A stretch of 41,092 nt of DNA from NCBI GenBank assembly GCA_050692555.1, contig JBOGVS010000031.1, positions 1 through 41,092 on the forward strand, given 5' to 3'. The translations under genes were made by a program, and so were the position numbers. Every line of letters begins with the position of its first letter. The stretch's first letter is position 1. Below are positions 1 to 7,939 of this stretch, piece by piece. This DNA comes from DAITPV01 sp050692555 (lineage in GTDB: Bacteria; Actinomycetota; UBA4738; CALAEC01). The notes under the pieces were generated by a model that had not been told where the DNA came from, made no database searches, and worked only from the letters and a program-made list of their open reading frames with translations.

Positions 1-207
1 CGACCTTCACGATCATGCCCTTGTCCTGGTAGGGCTTCCCCTGATACTCGCCGCGATGCACGATCGGACTGCCCTCGCTCCAGTCCGTCTCCGTGTCCAC
101 GCCGAAGAACCACTTCTTGATCAGCGCTGGCGTGGTCAGCGCCTCCCAGACCTCGCAACCGGGGCGGCGATGGTGATCGACACCTCCGAGGTGATGTCTT
201 GCGGCAT
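1..207 (-). pseudogene. AHSA1/SRPBCC-family protein, 5' part, frameshifted and cut by the window edge
   Basis: The start is the ATG at 205-207, with a strong ribosome site (GGAAGGAGG) just upstream. The first codons read MPQDITSEVSITIAAPVA. Near 151-154 the frame must shift by one base to continue as VWEALTTPALIKKWFFG and then through ETDW and GSPIVHRGEYQGKPY. That pattern is typical of AHSA1-type START/SRPBCC proteins, which have a hydrophobic ligand cavity and often unknown ligands. Without the shift the frame ends at TGA almost at once. One missing G in the Glu codon before VWEAL would explain it. The rest of the gene lies outside the window. It follows the membrane-protein pair on the same strand by about 60 bases and could belong to that operon. 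A sequencing error is as likely as a true pseudogene. Confidence 0.7.
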
Positions 208-269
208 GGTTCCTCCTTCCTTCCGAACCCTTGGGCGCTCGCCCGAATCCCGCGGCTCCACGCCTTCCG

Positions 270-683
270 CTAGCGCAACAGTCCGATCCCCAGCGCGACC
301 ACGCTCGCCGCGAGCGTCACGGCCCCCACATAGAGCAGCCCGATCAGGGGGTTGGGCTCTGTGCGACCCTTCCCCACGGAGGAGAGGAAGAACCCGGCGG
401 GAAACAAGATGGCCGCGGCCGGTACGCCGCTCCGCGCCAGGGTGCCGTGGAAGCCGCTCAGGGCGGCCGCATCGGCCAAGACCTGGCAGATGAGTGCGCC
501 GAGCACCAGCACGCCGGCGTGGGCGTGCCCGGCCCTGGCGAACGATCGCTGGAACGGCGTCATGGGGACCCGGCCGCGAACCACCCGGAGCATGAACGTG
601 CCGCCGTACTCGACGGCGACGATCGTGAGCAGCAAGATGCCCGCGGTCGAGCGGGCGTCCTGGGACAGGGCGAGCTCGCTCAT
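270..683 (-). CDS. small integral membrane protein, four helices
   Basis: This is a 137-residue hydrophobic protein beginning MSELALSQDARST. It has about four predicted membrane spans (roughly residues 14-32, 52-72, 86-102 and 112-136) and a conserved-looking FQRSFARAGHAHAG segment between the first two. I do not recognise a named function. The start ATG at 681-683 overlaps the stop of the upstream membrane-protein gene in an ATGA junction, so the two are translationally coupled and probably act together. Both lie divergent from a MerR regulator, which suggests they are its targets. Confidence 0.75.
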   Translation of the reverse strand: MSELALSQDARSTAGILLLTIVAVEYGGTFMLRVVRGRVPMTPFQRSFARAGHAHAGVLVLGALICQVLADAAALSGFHGTLARSGVPAAAILFPAGFFLSSVGKGRTEPNPLIGLLYVGAVTLAASVVALGIGLLR

Positions 684-1420
684 GCCGCCCGCCTCGCGTC
701 GACCGCCACCGGCCGGAGCCGGGCGTCCCCCTCTCGCCTGAGGAGCAGGACCCCCATCCACAGGAGCCACAGGGTGATCACCGTGGGTCCCACGATCGTG
801 AGCAGCCTCGATGCCTCGGTCGGCTCGCCGACGGAGGCTTGGATCGTCCCGGCGGCCAACGACAGGGTTCCGGCGAGCACCGCGACCCATCCCAGCCACC
901 TGGGATAGGTGCCGCTGAGGACCACCGCCAGGCCGAACAGGACGAACGTCACGGCCGCGAACACGAAGTTGAACAGGCTCGCGAGCGCGAAGTTGATGGT
1001 CTCGTTGGCGTGCACGACCGCCAGGGCGACGCCACGACCCTCCGGAGGCCCTGCCGCCCACTCCTGCGCCAGCTGTCGGGCGGCGACGCCGTCCAGGATC
1101 ACGAGCACGAGCCCGACGGTTGCTCCCATCACCGCGGCGACCAGGCCGAACCGCGACAGGGCGCCCGCGACCCCCTCGCGGATCGAGACGCGGATCGCGA
1201 CCAGGCCGCCGAGCATCAGCACGATGCCGAGGACGATCGCGAGGTGGATGGGAACCCAGCTCCCACTCTGGGCGATCACGCGTGCGACGCCCTCCGGGTC
1301 GTCGATCGGCGTGACGGGATGGATCAGGTTCCCGAGCATCCCCAGAAGCGCGCCGGCGATGGCCGCGACGCCACCAAGCCTGAAGACCCACCGGCCCTCG
1401 AGATGAGTCGATCCCTCCAT
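680..1420 (-). CDS. polytopic membrane protein, DUF4386-like
   Basis: A 246-residue protein with about six hydrophobic segments, starting MEGSTHLEGRWVFRLGG. The opening RLGGVAAIAGALLGMLGNLIHP, with a small helix followed by a periplasmic loop, resembles DUF4386-type membrane proteins of actinobacteria, but the family call is tentative. The start ATG at 1418-1420 has a GGGAGGCGA ribosome site. Its 3' end overlaps the next gene by four bases. The promoter region is shared with the divergent MerR gene and holds two inverted repeats, so regulation by that MerR protein is likely. No enzymatic motif is visible. Confidence 0.75.
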   Translation of the reverse strand: MEGSTHLEGRWVFRLGGVAAIAGALLGMLGNLIHPVTPIDDPEGVARVIAQSGSWVPIHLAIVLGIVLMLGGLVAIRVSIREGVAGALSRFGLVAAVMGATVGLVLVILDGVAARQLAQEWAAGPPEGRGVALAVVHANETINFALASLFNFVFAAVTFVLFGLAVVLSGTYPRWLGWVAVLAGTLSLAAGTIQASVGEPTEASRLLTIVGPTVITLWLLWMGVLLLRREGDARLRPVAVDARRAA

Positions 1421-1436
1421 GACTGTCGCCTCCCAT

Positions 1437-1479
1437 GGATAGCCTCGCTATCCGCTCCGTGGATAGTGATAGTATCCAC
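1437..1479. promoter_or_regulatory. divergent MerR operator/promoter region with two inverted repeats
   Basis: Two inverted repeats lie between the divergent membrane-protein operon and the MerR gene. GGATAG (1437-1442) pairs with CTATCC (1448-1453) across five bases. GTGGATA (1459-1465) pairs with TATCCAC (1473-1479) across seven bases. All four arms share the core GGATA/TATCC. MerR proteins typically bind such dyads between promoter elements, so this is the probable operator for autoregulation and for control of the membrane operon. Confidence 0.6.
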
Positions 1480-1485
1480 CTCAAG

Positions 1486-2154
1486 ATGTCAACCCCCAAA
1501 GGAGACGGATTGAGGATCTCGGAGCTCAGCCGGGCGTCGGGCGTGTCGATCCCGACGATCAAGTTCTACCTGCGAGAGGGAGTGCTACCCGCCGGCCGGC
1601 TGATCAATCAGAACCAGGCCTCGTATTCGGAGGAGCACGCCCGGAGGCTCCGCTTGATCCGGGCCCTCGTCGAGGTCGGCGGGCTGCCCCTGGCGACAGT
1701 CCGCAGGATCCTTCACGCTGTGGAGGACCCCGACCTTTCCATCCACGAGGCGCTCGGCATAGCCCAACGGGCGCTCAGTCCGGACCTGGGAGCTCAGGGC
1801 GGACCGGCCGTCGACGAGGCGCTGGTCGAGGTCGACCGTTTCCTCGACGAGCAGGGGTGGCAGGTGGCCCCGGACAGCCCCGGGCGCCAGGAACTCGCGG
1901 TCGCTCTCTCCACGCTCCGCCGGCTTGGGTGGCCGAACGCCAACACGCGGCTGTTCACCCGATACGCGAAGGCCGCGGACCGCCTCGCCTCCGTCGAGGT
2001 CTCCAGGACGACGCCGCCGGGCTCCACGAGGACGGAGACGATGGAGCGAGTCGTGATCGGTACCGTGGTGTTCGGTGCGGTGTTCTCGGCGCTCAGGCGA
2101 CTGAGCCACGAGCGACACTCGGCTGCGCGCCTTGGTACGAGGAGCCGGGCATAG
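1486..2154 (+). CDS. MerR-family transcriptional regulator
   Basis: A 222-residue regulator. The N-terminal region reads LRISELSRASGVSIPTIKFY, then LREGVLPAG and YSEEHARRLRLIRAL. This is the MerR winged helix-turn-helix with its usual KFYLREGLL-type second helix. The ATG at 1486 is preferred over an in-frame ATG at 1435, because the longer form would translate through the inverted repeats. The C-terminal half is mostly helical, ends in a hydrophobic stretch (VVIGTVVFGAVFSAL) and has no Cys pair for metal sensing, so it is not a metal sensor of the CueR/ZntR type. The effector is unknown. It is divergent from the membrane-protein pair and probably controls it. Confidence 0.85.
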   Translation: MSTPKGDGLRISELSRASGVSIPTIKFYLREGVLPAGRLINQNQASYSEEHARRLRLIRALVEVGGLPLATVRRILHAVEDPDLSIHEALGIAQRALSPDLGAQGGPAVDEALVEVDRFLDEQGWQVAPDSPGRQELAVALSTLRRLGWPNANTRLFTRYAKAADRLASVEVSRTTPPGSTRTETMERVVIGTVVFGAVFSALRRLSHERHSAARLGTRSRA

Positions 2155-2173
2155 CGTCCGACGGAGCGGGGAC

Positions 2174-2730
2174 TCAGCCGCGGAGGTCCCCGGATGCCTC
2201 GTCCATCTTCTGAAGGAGCTTGGTCGTCGTGTTCCAGTTTCGCAGGGTCATGCTCTGGTAGATGGTGAGCGAGGCGATCCTGTTGATCCTGCTCTGGGTG
2301 GCTCTGCTCCTGAGCCTCGAGAGATAGAGAGCACGCCGTCCCGCGTACACCTCGTCCACGTCCTCTCTCGTGGGGACCTGCTTGAGCGCGGCCCTCGCCG
2401 TGAGCTGCTCCTTCAGGAAGGCGACGTCGTACAGGTAGGCGGCATCCCCCCGAAACCCTTCGGCGCCCCCTCGATGGTGGCTCGCATCTGGGCATGGCTG
2501 CGGAGCAAGACGCTGGCCCGGTAGCCGAAGGCCCTGCTGAGCATCTTCTCGATCCGGAGCTCGAGGGCCGAGCCGGACCCGGGGGCCCGGAACAGCACGT
2601 TGCCGCTCTGGATGTAGGTGGCGACCTCATCGAACCCTCCCGCTTCGAAGCTCAACTTCAGGGCGGGCATCTTGATCAGGTTCTTGCCGCCAACGTTGAT
2701 CCCGCGGAGGAGTGCGACGTAAAGAGCCAC
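2174..2730 (-). pseudogene. DUF1697 protein, broken by a frameshift in a G6 run
   Basis: The 5' part (2730 downward) begins MALYVALLRGINVGGKNLIKM, the hallmark start of DUF1697 proteins, and continues through VATYIQSGNVLF. After GAPKGFGG the frame breaks. Shifting by one base at the run of six C (2446-2451, G on the coding strand) restores DAAYLYDVAFLKEQL, then DEVYAGRRALY and SRINRIASLTIYQSMTLRNW, the family's usual C-terminal region. The two halves together give a normal-length protein of about 185 residues. DUF1697 has no firm biochemical role. A homopolymer error in the assembly is at least as likely as true loss of function. It converges with the MerR gene. Confidence 0.8.
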
Positions 2731-2763
2731 GCCGGATGTATAGCAGGGGCGGTCGTCAGACGA

Positions 2764-3182
2764 CTATGACCCGGTGGTGGTGGTCATCGAGCGGACGAGC
2801 TGGAGCGGTCGATTCCGTCGGCTCGCCCACCGCCACGCGTACCAGATGGTCAGCGCGTTGACGATGAAGCTCACCACGATCAGGAAGTTGTCGTACGCCG
2901 ACGGGTATGGTAGCCCCAGCAGGTTGAAGAGTACGAAGAAGATGGCCGCAGCGATGTTCACCCAGCGGATCCCGGGATAGGGCAGCGTCAGCGTGAGGAC
3001 GATCATGGCGATCGGGATCAGCATGATGACCGCGATCCCGAGCCATACGCCCCCGTCACCTGGCGACCGAAGATCTCCCCGGGCTTGACGTCCCCCGCAT
3101 AGACCCGAAGCACGTCACCCAACAGGTAGATCAACATCAGCGCGACCCACGGTCCCGAGAGGACGATCCTGGTGCTGGCCAT
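2764..3182 (-). pseudogene. DUF6326-like small membrane protein with a frameshift in a G5 run
   Basis: Starting at the ATG in 3180-3182, the first frame reads MASTRIVLSGPWVALMLIYLLGDVLRVYAG and ends early after the run of five C at 3050-3054. Adding one base there continues into VWLGIAVIMLIPIAM, then a stretch ending NALTIWYAWRW, giving about 139 residues and four membrane helices. The IPIAM segment, the RWVNI segment and the terminal YAWRW recall DUF6326 proteins. The start codon overlaps the TetR stop by one base (TGATG), so it is coupled to the regulator gene. Function is unknown. The frameshift may be a base-calling error. Confidence 0.65.
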
Positions 3183-3856
3183 CACGCGTCCCGTCGAAGC
3201 CGCTCCAGGCCGTCCAGCATGAGGTCGAGCGCGAACTCGAATTCGAACTGGTCGTCGCAGCCACCGCCCACCACCGAGGCGTCGTCATGGGTGATCAACT
3301 TCACGAGCTCCCCGATGTACGGGTACGCCGTCGCCATCGCCTGGACCACCTCCGAGTCCGAAGGGGCGGCCGCCGTGTCGTCGAACAGCTCCTGTGAGAA
3401 GCCCAGCAGGCGGCTTCCCAGGGCGTGGGCAGCATGATGGGTCAGGTCGACCGAGAACCCCCCGGTCCGAAACAGGCCGAGCATCGAATCCATGTACTCG
3501 ATCACCGTCTGGGTGGGCTCCGGACGTGACTCGATCACCCGGGAAGCCCATGGATGGCGGAGAAGGGCTCGGCGAGCCGACAGGATCCGCTCCCGGACGG
3601 CCGTCTTCCAGTCGGTCCCGGAGAGAGGCGGATCGATCTCCCCGACGACGACATCGATCATCCCGTCGAGCAGCTCGTCCTTGTTGGCCACATGCTTGTA
3701 CAGAGCCATCGGGACGACACCGAGCTCCCGGGCCAGGTTGCGCATGCTGAGCGCCTCGACCCCGCCGTGGTCGGCCAGGGCGATGGCGGCCTGGAGCACC
3801 CGGTCCCTGGTCAAGGGCTCCCGGGGCCTCGCCTTGACGCCCACCTTCGCCGCCAT
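3182..3856 (-). CDS. TetR-family repressor
   Basis: A 224-residue protein. An N-terminal TetR helix-turn-helix is seen in LTRDRVLQAAIALADHGG, then LSMRNLARELGVVPMALYKHV and NKDELLDGM. The C-terminal part (HPWASRVIESRP, then HHAAHALGSRLLGF) matches the TetR_C ligand domain of tetracycline-repressor-like members. The ATG at 3854-3856 with GGAGGAGG upstream is chosen over a start 15 codons earlier that overlaps the operator. It is coupled to the small membrane protein downstream and divergent from a DUF4386/oxidoreductase operon. Two near-identical palindromes in between are its likely binding sites. The ligand is unknown. Confidence 0.9.
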   Translation of the reverse strand: MAAKVGVKARPREPLTRDRVLQAAIALADHGGVEALSMRNLARELGVVPMALYKHVANKDELLDGMIDVVVGEIDPPLSGTDWKTAVRERILSARRALLRHPWASRVIESRPEPTQTVIEYMDSMLGLFRTGGFSVDLTHHAAHALGSRLLGFSQELFDDTAAAPSDSEVVQAMATAYPYIGELVKLITHDDASVVGGGCDDQFEFEFALDLMLDGLERLRRDA

Positions 3857-3879
3857 CCGGTTCCTCCTCCGTAGGGGAC

Positions 3880-3935
3880 TTGACAAGTGTACGTCGTACA
3901 CCTAGGCTTCGCCAGGAAGGTGTACGGCGTATACC
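3880..3935. promoter_or_regulatory. promoter with two TetR operator palindromes
   Basis: On the plus strand, TTGACA (3880-3885) and TAGGCT (3903-3908) are separated by exactly 17 bases, a good -35/-10 pair. The spacer holds a perfect 15-bp palindrome, GTGTACGTCGTACAC (3887-3901). A second copy, GGTGTACGGCGTATACC (3919-3935), has one mismatched pair and lies just past the expected start of transcription. TetR repressors block RNA polymerase from such sites, so autoregulation and control of the operon starting at 3989 are inferred. Confidence 0.75.
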
Positions 3936-3988
3936 AAGGGAACCGGGCAGGACCGCCTGGGCGCTGGGGCACCGGGAAGGAGGGCATC

Positions 3989-4699
3989 GTGCGCTCGGAG
4001 AAGAGGCTGGCCCGCATCGCGGGCTCCCTGTACCTGGTGGTCGCGGTGCTCGGCGGCTTCGCCGAGCTCGTGGTCCGTCAGGGCATCGTCGAACCGGGGA
4101 ATCCGGCGGCCACCGCCGACAACATCAGGGGGTCTGCCGGGCTGTTCCGCCTCGGGTTCGCGGCCGACCTGGTCCAGGCCACCTTGTTCCTGTTCACGGC
4201 GATGGCCCTCTATCTGCTGCTCCGACACGTACACGAGCTCATGGCCCGTGCCATGGTCGTCATCGTGGCGGTCAGCGTGGCGATCATCTGCCTGAACCTG
4301 CTGAACCAGTACACCGCGCTCTCGCTGGCCACCAGTGAGCGCTACGCGACCGCGTTCGGAGGTGCGGGATCCGGGGCCCTGGCCGGGGTGTTCGCCGACA
4401 TGCACGCGGGCGGCTACCTGATCGCTCAGATGTTCTTCGGCCTGTGGCTCGTGCCCCTCGGGTACCTGGTCTACCGGTCCGGCTACTTCCCCCAGGCCCT
4501 CGGGGTGCTCTTGACCGTCGGGGCGGTCGGCTACCTGGTGGACCTGTTCGCCCACTTCCTGGCGCCGGGCGTGGCCGACAGCATCGAGGCGTTCGTGGTC
4601 GCCCCGGCGGCGGTCGGAGAGCTGTGGCTCGTGGCCTACCTGCTGGTAAAGGGCGTTCGGGTCTCCAAGCCGAAGGTGCTGACCCCCGCCGCCGCCTAG
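3989..4699 (+). CDS. DUF4386-family membrane protein
   Basis: This is a 236-residue, six-helix membrane protein. The sequence RLARIAGSLYLVVAVLGGFAE at the start, the periplasmic loop AATADNIRGS with LFRLGFAADL, and the later LNQYTALSLAT and FGLWLVPLGYLVYRSG segments are typical of DUF4386. The GTG at 3989 is preferred, with GGAAGGAGG eight bases upstream; an earlier ATG would begin inside the promoter palindrome. The stop is 15 bases before the oxidoreductase gene, so they form an operon under the TetR-type promoter. No molecular function is established for the family. Confidence 0.85.
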   Translation: MRSEKRLARIAGSLYLVVAVLGGFAELVVRQGIVEPGNPAATADNIRGSAGLFRLGFAADLVQATLFLFTAMALYLLLRHVHELMARAMVVIVAVSVAIICLNLLNQYTALSLATSERYATAFGGAGSGALAGVFADMHAGGYLIAQMFFGLWLVPLGYLVYRSGYFPQALGVLLTVGAVGYLVDLFAHFLAPGVADSIEAFVVAPAAVGELWLVAYLLVKGVRVSKPKVLTPAAA

Positions 4700-4714
4700 A
4701 TCGAGAGGAGAGAC

Positions 4715-5689
4715 GTGATGAAGGCGATCGTTCAGGACAGATACGGCTCCGCCGACGTGCTGGAGTTCCGGGAGGTCGAGGAGCCCGTAGTCGGCGAGGA
4801 CGACGTGCTGGTCCGGGTTCGTGCGGCCGGCTGCGGCCCGGACGTATGGCACCTGATGACCGGGCAGCCGTACTTCGCCCGTCTCGTTCTGGGGTTCCGC
4901 AGGCCGAAGGTCGGCGTCCGCGGCCGGGACCTCGCGGGGACCGTCGAGGCGGTCGGCTCCTCGGTCGAGGGCTTCCGGCCTGGCGACGAGGTCATGGGGA
5001 TCGCCGAGGGCTCCTTCGCCGAGCTCGCTATCGCGTCACCGGGCAAGCTGGTCCCGAAGCCGGCCAGGCTCACGTTCGAGCAGGCCGCCGCCGTTCCGAT
5101 CTCCGGCTTGACCGCTCTCCAGGCCATCCGCGACCAGGCGAAGGTGCAGCCGGGACAGACCGTGCTGGTCATCGGCGCAGCCGGAGGGGTGGGAACGCTC
5201 ACCGTTCAGGTCGCCAAGGCGTTCGGCGCGGTGGTCACCGGGGTGTGCAGCACATCGAAGGTCGACCTCGTTCGGTCGATCGGCGCGGATGAGGTGATCG
5301 ACTACACGCAACAAGAAGTCGCCGATGGATCCCGCCGTTGGGACGTGATCGTCGACACCGCGGGCCGGCGTCCGTTGTCGCAACTGCGTCGGGCCCTCGC
5401 CCCGAAGGGGACACTGGTGATCGTCGGAGGCGACGGCGGCGGGCGGTGGACGGGGGGCTTCTTTCGGGGGCCGGTTCGAGGACCGCTCCTCTCTCTGTTC
5501 GTCGGTCAGCGCTTGGGCGGCTTCGTCTCCAAGGAGAAGAAGGAGGATCTCCAGGCCCTCGGCGAGCTGATCGAGGCCGGCAAGGTCACTCCAGTCATCG
5601 ACAGAACCTACCCCCTGATCGACGCCCCGGAGGCGATCCGGTATCTGGAGCAGGGACATCCTCGTGGCAAGGTCGTCGTCACGGTGTGA
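4715..5689 (+). CDS. zinc-independent MDR-family NAD(P)H-dependent oxidoreductase
   Basis: A 324-residue medium-chain dehydrogenase/reductase of the quinone-oxidoreductase type. The N-terminal GroES-like domain reads MKAIVQDRYGSADVL, with GRDLAGTVEAVG and FRPGDEVMG. The cofactor fold contains GAAGGVGTLTVQVAKAFGA (about residues 152-170), and the end is HPRGKVVVTV. The Cys/His ligands of zinc alcohol dehydrogenases are absent, so a quinone, enone or other electrophile reductase is more likely than an alcohol dehydrogenase. An ATGATG start follows GAGAGGAG. It is in an operon with the DUF4386 protein and under TetR-type control, which would fit a response to a small reactive compound. The substrate is unknown. 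Confidence 0.9.
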   Translation: MMKAIVQDRYGSADVLEFREVEEPVVGEDDVLVRVRAAGCGPDVWHLMTGQPYFARLVLGFRRPKVGVRGRDLAGTVEAVGSSVEGFRPGDEVMGIAEGSFAELAIASPGKLVPKPARLTFEQAAAVPISGLTALQAIRDQAKVQPGQTVLVIGAAGGVGTLTVQVAKAFGAVVTGVCSTSKVDLVRSIGADEVIDYTQQEVADGSRRWDVIVDTAGRRPLSQLRRALAPKGTLVIVGGDGGGRWTGGFFRGPVRGPLLSLFVGQRLGGFVSKEKKEDLQALGELIEAGKVTPVIDRTYPLIDAPEAIRYLEQGHPRGKVVVTV

Positions 5690-6107
5690 CTGGGCCTAAC
5701 GCGACGAGGAGGCACAGGATCGCCAGGCCCGCGGCGGTGGGAGTCTGGATCAGGCGCTCGAGTTTGCTTCGGGAGACCAGGTTCATCAGCGTCCCGACTA
5801 CGAGCAGCCCAAACAGCACCCAGGTTGCCCAGCGGCCCACGCCGGAGGGGATCGGCGACCGGTAGCCCGCACGAGCAAGGACCACCAGCGCCGCCGCCAG
5901 CCACAGGATCACGGCGACGGCGCTGGCGATCCGCAGCCCACCGGGCAACCGTCTGTGGGCACCACCCCAGGCGGCCCTTCCCCAAGGAGCACCCAGCGCC
6001 AGGGCGGCCTGGAACCCGGCCACCAGCACGAACCCGGCAGCCGCCACCCCACCGGCGAGTCGGGCCGCCCCCGTGATGGCGACCGCAGCCTCGAATGCAT
6101 CGTCCAC
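5679..6107 (-). CDS. small four-helix membrane protein, possibly DUF3995-like
   Basis: A 142-residue hydrophobic protein with four predicted spans and a loop PWGRAAWGGAHRRLPGGLR after the first. The later region (AALVVLARAG, then GRWATWVLFGLLVVGTLMNL and a final LCLLVALG) is reminiscent of DUF3995 and related uncharacterised membrane proteins. The family call is weak. It converges with the oxidoreductase gene and overlaps its end by 11 bases. No function can be assigned. Confidence 0.65.
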   Translation of the reverse strand: MDDAFEAAVAITGAARLAGGVAAAGFVLVAGFQAALALGAPWGRAAWGGAHRRLPGGLRIASAVAVILWLAAALVVLARAGYRSPIPSGVGRWATWVLFGLLVVGTLMNLVSRSKLERLIQTPTAAGLAILCLLVALGPVTP

Positions 6108-6233
6108 GCCTGCGATTCTGCATTACCGCTGTGACTGGTGGCCGGATCCCTCGGCACCTCGAAGCCGGAATTGTGGCAGCGCGCCGGGGTCTCGCCCACG
6201 CGGGTCGTGACGAAACGTGCCTGAACTCTTCCC

Positions 6234-6490
6234 ATGTCCGTGTCGCGGGAGCAGCTTGTTCGGCGGGCGGGCGTGGACGATGACTACGTCCGCCGCCTCC
6301 ACCAGCTCGGGGCATTGCGCGGCCGCGACGACGCGTACGAGGAACGCGACGTCCATGTCGCCGCACTGCTCTACATGTGGGAGCGCGCCGGCCTGTCCGC
6401 GCCCGCGATCATTGCCGCCGTGGACGCGGGCACGCTGTCCCTCGACTTCCTGGACTCCCCGGCGTGGGAGCTGCCAGAGCCGCTCCTGAT
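6234..6490 (+). pseudogene. N-terminal fragment of a nucleotide-cyclase-type signalling protein
   Basis: About 85 residues starting MSVSREQLVRRAGVDDDYVRR. The sequence LHQLGALRGRDDAY, then LSAPAIIAAVDAGTLSLDFLDSP, aligns clearly with the start of the nucleotide cyclase encoded at 9476-10615 (VELGVLKPGNGDVF, then VPLERMATAIQDGTLSFSYLDV). This is the regulatory N-terminus of such a protein. Where the paralogue continues towards its cyclase domain, this copy runs into an antisense IS481-type transposase fragment, so the catalytic part has been lost. The original gene was probably cut by insertion followed by deletion. Promoter and start are unremarkable, with no clear ribosome site. Confidence 0.7.
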
Positions 6491-6765
6491 CGGTCTAGAG
6501 GTCCTGTCAACGAGGCCGGCTTCCCCCTCAGCCCGGTACCGAGCGAGCCACTTGAACGCGGTTCGTTCAGACACGCCGACACCGTCCGCGGCAGCTCTGA
6601 CCGTCCAGCCAAGCAAGCGAACGCGCTCGCAGAGGAGCTTTCTGCTCTTGGGGCAGGTTCGTGCGTTACCGTGGATCTTCACCCGGGCCCTCCTTCGGGA
6701 GCTGGTCGTCAGCAACGCCAGTCTCCCAGGAGGACCTGGGTGAACAACCTCTTTGGTCTCTACAG
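6491..6765 (-). mobile_element. IS481-family insertion sequence remnant (5' end of transposase)
   Basis: The minus-strand GTG at 6682 follows an excellent GAAGGAGGG site and reads VKIHGNARTCPKSRKLL, then VGVSERTAFKWLARY and GEAGLVDRTSRP. This is the N-terminal helix-turn-helix of IS481 transposases. It stops at the point where it joins the cyclase fragment (about 6491); the DDE catalytic core is absent. The plus-strand sequence ending ...GGTCTCTACA at 6765 may be the outer terminus, since IS481 ends are often TG...CA, but no matching end remains to confirm it. The element is inactive. Confidence 0.7.
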
Positions 6766-6774
6766 CTAGCTCTC

Positions 6775-7161
6775 CTACAGGGTCTCCCAGAGTCCGAGGA
6801 CGTTGCCCTCGCTGTCCTTGAAGTAGGCGAACGCCCCCATGTTCGGGATCTCGGTCCTGGGCTGGACGACGATGCCCCCGCCGGCCTCGACCTTCTTGAG
6901 GGTGTCGTCGATCGCGGCGACGCCGATCGTGATGACCGGTACCGGCAGATCCGGAGTCCGGTTCATCAGGCCGCCGTTGATGGCGCCCGGCTCTGTCGGC
7001 AGCTGTGTCTGCTGGTCGACCGGGGTGGTGACCACCGTGGTGTAGATGTTCCCGCCTCCCATGTCCGCATCGTTCAGCTGCCAGTCGAAGATGGAGGAAT
7101 AGAAATCCTTGGCCCGTGCTGCATCATCCACGGGGATCTCGAAATGCACGACCTTCTCCAT
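6775..7161 (-). CDS. VOC-family (glyoxalase/bleomycin-resistance fold) protein
   Basis: A 128-residue single-domain protein: MEKVVHFEIPVDDAARAKDFY, then IFDWQL, a central INGGLMNR, and a final YFKDSEGNVLGLWE. These are the paired beta-alpha-beta modules of the vicinal oxygen chelate fold, ending in the typical D-x-EGN-x-L-G-L-x-E. The metal ligands (His near the start, Glu at the end) are present. The ATG at 7159-7161 follows AAGGGAG. Proteins of this sub-type are often annotated 'VOC family' without substrate. Its start is separate from its neighbours and the role is unknown. Confidence 0.88.
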   Translation of the reverse strand: MEKVVHFEIPVDDAARAKDFYSSIFDWQLNDADMGGGNIYTTVVTTPVDQQTQLPTEPGAINGGLMNRTPDLPVPVITIGVAAIDDTLKKVEAGGGIVVQPRTEIPNMGAFAYFKDSEGNVLGLWETL

Positions 7162-7194
7162 GGGGTCTCCCTTCAACGAGTCTACGAATCAAGC

Positions 7195-7800
7195 CTATCG
7201 CCTTCGAGGCGGAGAGGTCGCTTCCATAGCTAGGCCTCGACCCCTCACATCGACCGCCTCGCATTCCCGGATCGGCGCCAGGCGTTCGGCCGCTTCCTCG
7301 ATGCCTTCTCGAGCGTCGCGGGTCATGCGGGCGAACGACTCGACCGACACCTCCAGGCGTTTGCCCCTTGGTCCGGACACGCCACGTGCCCACGATTCGC
7401 CCATCGACCAGGACCCCGCCCGGTCCCCTGACGGGCCGCCACAGCTTTCGACGATCGCCTTCGTTGTCGAGCACCATGGCCCGATCGCGCTGCTGGAGGT
7501 AGGGATACTGGACCGGCAACAATCTGATGCCACGCGGCTCCGGCGGTGATGAGAATGCCTTCTCATCTCGGGCCAGGAGGAGGGCCGGGGTCGGGTCCGT
7601 GGTCACCTCCACCCGTATCGTCCTCGATCAGCCGGAAACCGCCCTTCGCATCGGCCCGGCTCCGCTTCCGTCCACTCGGCGAAGCGTTGGGGGGTGGCCG
7701 GTCCGTAGCAATGGAGGAACCGCCGGGCCACCTCGGCTCGAGCCTCGGGCGGGTCGGCCACCGGGGGGGAGGCTATCTATGCGCGATCCAGGTCGGCGAG
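7195..7800 (-). pseudogene. winged-helix DNA-binding (HTH_42/AlkZ-like) protein, degraded
   Basis: Pieces of one protein appear in different minus-strand frames. First ARAEVARRFLHCYGPATPQRFAEWT (about 7760-7685), then VEVTTDPTPALLLARDEKAF with GIRLLPVQYPYLQQRDR and GGVLVDGRIVGTWR (about 7612-7370), then RLEVSVESFARM with EGIEEAAERLAP (to 7250). GPATP...W and GVLVDGRIVGTWR are signatures of the winged-helix family that includes the DNA glycosylase AlkZ. At least two frameshifts and loss of the N-terminus show this is a dead gene, beyond what a single base-calling error would explain. The region 7177-7940 holds nothing else I can support. Confidence 0.65.
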
Positions 7801-7939
7801 CCCCAGCCGCGACCGCCTCGTTCCGGACCCTGGCGGAACTCAGCTCACATTCGGTACTGATACGGTCAAGCCGACCCAGCCCCGCATGGATCGGACCATG
7901 GGCTTCCGGGGTGAGGCGACGGAAAGCGGGCGGAGTGAC

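Noticed and set aside
270..1562. A long 430-codon minus-strand frame covering two genes
   Set aside because: Only its last 137 codons look like protein; the rest is Arg/Gly/Pro-rich shadow of the membrane-protein gene in another frame.
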